Shown one piece after another: positions 30,283 to 32,784 of a stretch of DNA of 32,784 nt. The stretch comes from a virus. The notes under the pieces were generated by a model. The model saw only the letters and a program-made list of their open reading frames with translations, searched no databases and had not been told where the DNA came from. Within the stretch, counting starts at the first letter, position 1, and each line of letters starts with the position of its first letter. The stretch covers positions 1 to 32,784 of the IMG/VR virus record IMGVR_UViG_3300042392_001828; one strand, given 5' to 3'. The translations under genes and the position numbers were made by a program.

Positions 30283-30296
30283 AGAGGGGGTCTGGC
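30283..30296 (-). repeat. 14-base element, copy C
   Basis: Identical AGAGGGGGTCTGGC, downstream of the bidirectional terminator and 34 bases before the first gene of the head cluster. With the other copies before the tail and lysis clusters, it is a candidate late promoter or control element. Confidence 0.6.
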
Positions 30297-30305
30297 ATCA
30301 AAGAG

Positions 30306-30340
30306 AAAGGCCCGGGGGCATCGCTGCGCCCCGGGCCTTT
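30306..30340. terminator. bidirectional terminator between accessory genes and head operon
   Basis: A 12-base stem AAAGGCCCGGGG / CCCCGGGCCTTT with an 11-base loop works on either strand, with T/C-rich flanks on the minus strand (CCTTTCTCTTTG). It separates the small accessory genes at 30367-32150 from the head genes. The head operon therefore needs its own start signal downstream. Confidence 0.75.
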
Positions 30341-30366
30341 AGTGCCGACCGTGGAGGGAGGCTAGG

Positions 30367-30624
30367 TCAGTCAATCGCGGGATTGGTAAAGAAGGCAACG
30401 TAAGCGCCGCCGCCCGTTACCCTGCCGATCCAATTCCCGGTTGCCGTGTCCTTGACCCTCGCCCCCGAAAACCCTGGAACGAGCGCGAGGACCGTAGCGC
30501 GCCAAATATCATCCGCCCCCTTCCGCGGGGCAGTGACCGGGCTACCGATCCCCGACAAGAGTTGCCACGAATCGCGGGCAGGATCGTAGAGGAAGATTGG
30601 GGGGCGCTTGGATGGTTCAGCCAT
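30367..30624 (-). CDS. small accessory protein, 85 aa
   Basis: 85 residues, strand-rich (PPIFLYDPARDSWQLLSGIG, WRATVLALVPG, NWIGRVTGGGAYVAFF). The leader reads ACAACCAAAGGAACCCATT before the ATG and matches the A-rich AAAGGAACC leaders of the other accessory genes on both arms. It is the last gene before the terminator. No family recognised. Confidence 0.65.
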   Translation of the reverse strand: MAEPSKRPPIFLYDPARDSWQLLSGIGSPVTAPRKGADDIWRATVLALVPGFSGARVKDTATGNWIGRVTGGGAYVAFFTNPAID

Positions 30625-30657
30625 AATGGGTTCCTTTGGTTGTGGTGTTGCCAGAGC

Positions 30658-31185
30658 CTAGCCGTTGATGTTTTCCCCGCTGGCATTGAGAACGTACCAG
30701 GGGCGACCGGGGTAGTTCTGCTCCGCGTAATCGTTCGCGGCATCGTCTCCCGCAGCGGAGAAGGTTTCCAAAACCTCAAAACCGCCCGTGGATTCAATCA
30801 CAAAAGCGACTTTGTAGATTCGCTCAACGCGACCCAAAAACGCTTTGCCCTGAAAAAACCAATGCCCTAGTTCGTCTCTTTCGTAATCGGCTGCGTCATT
30901 GGCTTCCCACTTTTCGGATGTGAAGGCCGGTCCCGGGGAGTTGTGGGTAGCGGTGAACGTCATCACATCGACGGTTTCGCGGTTGGTGGTGATTCGATGG
31001 GTTGGGCGAAAACTTGCGGTCGTCGTCCTGTCTCCTTGCGCTGGCGTTCCGCAGCAAGCGCAGCGCCCGCTTTCGCATGGGCCAAGGGTTGCCTCCGCGG
31101 AATCAATCGCGGGGCTATCGCACTCCACGCAGCCTGGGCAGTACGCGGAACCGTCAAGCCAATACCAATCGGTCTTTGCGGTCAT
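30658..31185 (-). CDS. accessory protein with N-terminal Cys cluster, 175 aa
   Basis: It starts MTAKTDWYWLDGSAYCPGC at 31185, with GAGGAGAAAAGACG before it; an upstream alternative start is less likely. Cysteines in YCPGCVEC and GRCACCGTP suggest a small zinc-binding region in the first ~50 residues. The rest is mixed (VDVMTFTATHNSPG, VERIYKVAFVIESTGGFEVL, DYAEQNYPGRPWYVLNASG). Not recognised. Upstream, GTATACT at about 31238-31244 is a possible isolated -10, without the full promoter block. Confidence 0.6.
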   Translation of the reverse strand: MTAKTDWYWLDGSAYCPGCVECDSPAIDSAEATLGPCESGRCACCGTPAQGDRTTTASFRPTHRITTNRETVDVMTFTATHNSPGPAFTSEKWEANDAADYERDELGHWFFQGKAFLGRVERIYKVAFVIESTGGFEVLETFSAAGDDAANDYAEQNYPGRPWYVLNASGENING

Positions 31186-31254
31186 CGTCTTTTCTCCTCG
31201 TTGGTGTCCTCGCTCCCCAGGCAACGCGCCGGGGGAGTATACGGTTGGGGCGGG

Positions 31255-31458
31255 TCAGCAATCCCACATTGCGTTGAACAGGTCGATAGCGGCAACAGCC
31301 GTTTTGGAAGCCGCAGGAAGGATGGATTCGTCTTGGTTTGCCAGCCATTGCGCGATGTAGGCAAGTCCAATCATTTTGCAGATTTCATTTTTCAGGCAGA
31401 TTCGGTACTCCCTGCCAACTGCCTTGTTTGCGGCTTGGGCAAGTTTTTCAGCGTTCAT
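31255..31458 (-). CDS. small accessory protein, 67 aa
   Basis: 67 residues, helical (AEKLAQAANKAVGREYRICL, MIGLAYIAQWLANQD, ASKTAVAAIDLFNAMW). The leader CTAGGAACAAAGGAACCGCG has two GGA motifs, nearly the same as that of the plus-strand gene at 5983. A strong hairpin lies just upstream. Function unknown. Confidence 0.65.
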   Translation of the reverse strand: MNAEKLAQAANKAVGREYRICLKNEICKMIGLAYIAQWLANQDESILPAASKTAVAAIDLFNAMWDC

Positions 31459-31489
31459 CGTCGCGGTTCCTTTGTTCCTAGTGGCTGGG

Positions 31490-31515
31490 CCCCGGGGGCG
31501 AAATTGCCCCCGGGG
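31490..31515 (-). repeat. intergenic hairpin
   Basis: A 10-base stem CCCCGGGGGC / GCCCCCGGGG with loop GAAATT lies between two small accessory genes. It is one of the hairpin-then-leader units of this arm. Confidence 0.6.
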
Positions 31516-31524
31516 GGGTAGGGG

Positions 31525-31773
31525 TCAAGCTCCGATGTAGTGGTAGTAGCCGCGGCTTCCGACAACCCAGGTTTCCTTGCCCTGCTGGTCGTTAGCCTGA
31601 ATCATTTCGTGCCCGCCGTAGTAGAAGTCCATCCCCGCAGCGATCTCGTTCGCGGTCTGCTCGTTGTCGCAGACGATGGGACGAAGGGGGTACTTCCAGC
31701 CGCGGGGGTCTTCGAGAACTTTGAGAACATCCTGAACGAACTGGCTGGGGGTGGTGATCGTGCTAGCGTTCAT
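31525..31773 (-). CDS. small accessory protein, 82 aa
   Basis: 82 residues: helical start (TPSQFVQDVLKVLEDPRGW), then YPLRPIVCDNEQTANEIAAG and GMDFYYGGHEMIQ, with an aromatic end (GSRGYYHYIG). I believe similar small proteins with an xYYHYxGA end occur in other phages, but no function is known to me. Promoter P1 lies just upstream, and the leader CCAAACAAAGGAACG fits the shared pattern. Confidence 0.65.
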   Translation of the reverse strand: MNASTITTPSQFVQDVLKVLEDPRGWKYPLRPIVCDNEQTANEIAAGMDFYYGGHEMIQANDQQGKETWVVGSRGYYHYIGA

Positions 31774-31802
31774 CGTTTCGTTCCTTTGTTTGGGTTGTCC
31801 GT

Positions 31803-31868
31803 CCGTCTCTGCCCAAAGTATACAGTCGGATATTGTGGGGTCAAGGGGTGAGGAAAAGATTTTTTCGG
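31803..31868 (-). promoter_or_regulatory. promoter/operator block P1 (minus-strand copy)
   Basis: Read on the minus strand: AAAAAATCTTTT, then -35 TTGACC (31844-31839), a 16-base spacer, and -10 TATACT (31822-31817), with the dyad-like TATCCGACTGTATA across the spacer and -10. GGGCAGAGACGG follows. It matches P2 and P3 element by element and drives the 82-residue gene and probably those downstream to the terminator. Confidence 0.75.
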
Positions 31869-31873
31869 GGGAG

Positions 31874-31901
31874 CCCCCGGAGGCCAGATTGCCTCCGGGG
31901 G
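31874..31901 (-). repeat. intergenic hairpin upstream of P1
   Basis: An 11-base stem CCCCCGGAGGC / GCCTCCGGGGG with loop CAGATT lies after the stop of the 79-residue gene and before P1. It may end or protect the transcript from P2. Confidence 0.6.
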
Positions 31902-31910
31902 GGGAGGGGG

Positions 31911-32150
31911 TCAGACAATCGAAACCTTGCGGCGGAAGTTGCCGTGGAGGTTGTCCAGAGCTTCGGAGTCAATCTCCCCGTTGAGCGTCACGCAATCCCA
32001 GCGGATGACCGCGGCAACCGTTTCGATGGTTGCCACAACCGGGCCAAAGTTCTTGAGCCCGTAGCCAAACAGGATCGAGGTGTCGATCTTGCTCAAGTCG
32101 GCATCGCTGCGGGCAATCTTCAAAGCGGCGGAAAGTTCGTTGCGGGTCAT
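31911..32150 (-). CDS. small accessory protein, 79 aa
   Basis: 79 residues: MTRNELSAALKIARSDADLS, then KNFGPVVATIETVAAVIRWD and EALDNLHGNFRRKVSIV. Mostly helical, no domain recognised. Its own promoter (P2) and leader (CACCAACCAAAGGAAACC) suggest that it is an independently expressed accessory gene rather than part of the terminase transcript. Confidence 0.65.
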   Translation of the reverse strand: MTRNELSAALKIARSDADLSKIDTSILFGYGLKNFGPVVATIETVAAVIRWDCVTLNGEIDSEALDNLHGNFRRKVSIV

Positions 32151-32180
32151 GATCTGGTTTCCTTTGGTTGGTGTCCCGTT

Positions 32181-32247
32181 CGTCTCTGCCCCCTGTTGTA
32201 TCCAATCGGATAATGTGGGTCAAGGGCTTGAGCAAAGATTTTTTTCT
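32181..32247 (-). promoter_or_regulatory. promoter/operator block P2 (minus-strand copy)
   Basis: Read on the minus strand: AAAAAAATCTTT, -35 TTGACC (32223-32218), a 17-base spacer, -10 TACAAC (32200-32195). The dyad TATCCGATTGGATA, identical to that in P3, overlaps the spacer and the start of the -10. GGGCAGAGACGA follows. It drives the 79-residue gene at 31911. Confidence 0.75.
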
Positions 32248-32276
32248 TGCAGGGGATTTCCCCGGGGAAAATAGGG

Positions 32277-32507
32277 TTATCCGCCCTTGAAATCCGTATG
32301 GATCGGCCCGCGTTCAGTTCCCCAAACGGCAAGACCAATCAGCTTTGCCCGAAGATTTTCGGGCTTTGCCCAAGTGCTGTACGGGTCGCCATCTTCTCGG
32401 CATGGGTGGATGGTCAACGCATCGGCTTCGGTTTCCGCGGCAACAACGGCAGAAACGTACTCACCCCATCCGACTTCGCCTATCCGTTCGAGTAGGTACA
32501 GATTCAT
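32277..32507 (-). CDS. small phage protein between terminase and accessory genes, 76 aa
   Basis: 76 residues from MNLYLLERIGEVGWGEY, with VSAVVAAETEADALTIHP and AKLIGLAVWGTERGPI to the end. This compact ferredoxin-like-looking pattern (xxYLLxR...YxSAVVAAxxEEEA...IGxA...RG) is one I recognise from many phages as a conserved protein of unknown function. A longer frame to 32561 lacks a ribosome-binding site. It follows the terminase stop by about 40 bases. Confidence 0.65.
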   Translation of the reverse strand: MNLYLLERIGEVGWGEYVSAVVAAETEADALTIHPCREDGDPYSTWAKPENLRAKLIGLAVWGTERGPIHTDFKGG

Positions 32508-32547
32508 GGATTGCCCATTGAGTTGAGAACGTCGGACGGGGCCCAGG

Positions 32548-32784
32548 CTATTTCCCGCCAAACCGCCGGACTTGGATTTTCCCGCCAGACCCCTTCGGGA
32601 CGCTCACGGTTCTCCGTTTCCGCCCCGCGGCCTCCGTTGCCGTTGGGTGGACCCCCTGGATGGATGCCGCGACGGCGCAGCCCACAAGGCAATCGAGCCA
32701 ATGATTCTCCCGCCCCGCGGCTTTCCACTCGTCTACGATCCGCCCGCGGCCTTCAACTCTCACGGGGTACTCGCTCGTTAGATG
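32548..32784 (-). CDS. terL: terminase large subunit (GpA-like), C-terminal part only
   Basis: The reading enters at the right edge without a start and ends with TAG at 32548. It contains HLTSEYPVRVEGRGRIVDEW and then ENHWLDCLVGCAVAASIQG, the end of the nuclease domain of GpA-type large terminases, where a conserved Asp of WLDC helps bind metal. A basic tail follows (GRKRRTVSVPKGSGG). The ATPase half lies outside the window. With the portal further left this gives the normal order terminase - portal - capsid on the minus strand, interrupted here by accessory genes. Confidence 0.8.
   Translation of the reverse strand, partial: HLTSEYPVRVEGRGRIVDEWKAAGRENHWLDCLVGCAVAASIQGVHPTATEAAGRKRRTVSVPKGSGGKIQVRRFGGK

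Noticed and set aside
31186-31254. A fourth copy of the promoter/operator block
   Set aside because: GTATACT and a nearby TGACC are present, but the spacing is wrong and the dyad and A-tract are missing.
32253-32272. Terminator before P2 (TTTTCCCCGGGGAAA palindrome)
   Set aside because: It has no loop of usual size and no U-run on the minus strand; it may be a weak structure only.

Overview
This window is most of the genome of a temperate tailed phage (or an excised/integrated prophage), very probably a siphovirus with a long non-contractile tail. It carries a terminase, portal, capsid, tape measure and tail genes on the minus strand, plus a tyrosine integrase with an adjacent tRNA-derived attachment site and a repressor-like regulator. 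Both ends are cut inside genes: a single-strand-binding-like protein on the left and the large terminase on the right. The DNA is GC-rich. GTG and TTG starts are common, and most genes overlap by ATGA or sit a few bases apart. The host cannot be read directly. Several protein styles (integrase box II reading KWLRR, a papain-like protease, CCC-type cysteine-rich proteins) remind me of phages and prophages of Planctomycetes, but that is inference.

Layout, left to right. (1) 1-3232, minus: an early operon read leftward from a promoter at 3391-3419. It encodes a possibly frameshifted regulator-like gene, a CsrA homologue, a small unknown protein, a RecA-like/Sak4-type ATPase, two small proteins and an ssDNA-binding-like protein, which together look like a recombination/replication module. 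(2) 3233-5880: the lysogeny region. It has two dyad operators, a plus-strand bacterioferritin-like gene, an XRE repressor-like gene, a 58-base tRNA-Arg(ACG) 3' fragment that is the likely attP, the integrase, an excisionase-like HTH protein, a small protein and a terminator. (3) 5881-7200, plus: a set of small accessory genes behind a distinctive promoter. (4) 7204-10779, minus: a lysis/envelope-like block with small membrane proteins, a cysteine-rich secreted-looking protein and a membrane-anchored papain-like protease. (5) 10810-13094: DUF5664-like protein, metallophosphoesterase and HExxH peptidase. (6) 13153-20917: distal tail proteins, tape measure, tail assembly chaperone with a frameshift extension, three tandem tail-tube-like proteins and tail completion proteins.

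(7) 20914-23667: a glycan cassette (family-2 glycosyltransferase, methyltransferase, beta-propeller glycosidase/phosphorylase-like protein) with its own candidate promoter, sitting inside the structural operon. (8) 23751-30249: tail-fibre proteins (one collagen-like), connector, capsid cement, fused protease-major capsid protein, portal and a small head protein. (9) 30306-32507: a bidirectional terminator and a second set of small accessory genes behind two more copies of the distinctive promoter. (10) The terminase C-terminus.

The most interesting signals are regulatory. One promoter/operator block occurs three times, twice on the minus strand and once on the plus strand, each time in front of small unknown genes. 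Those genes share an A-rich leader with one or two GGA motifs over the ribosome-binding site, which is the kind of site CsrA binds, and the phage encodes its own CsrA. Separately, a 14-base element occurs just ahead of the head, tail and lysis sub-clusters and may be a late control element. No CRISPR array, insertion sequence, rRNA or intact tRNA gene was seen.
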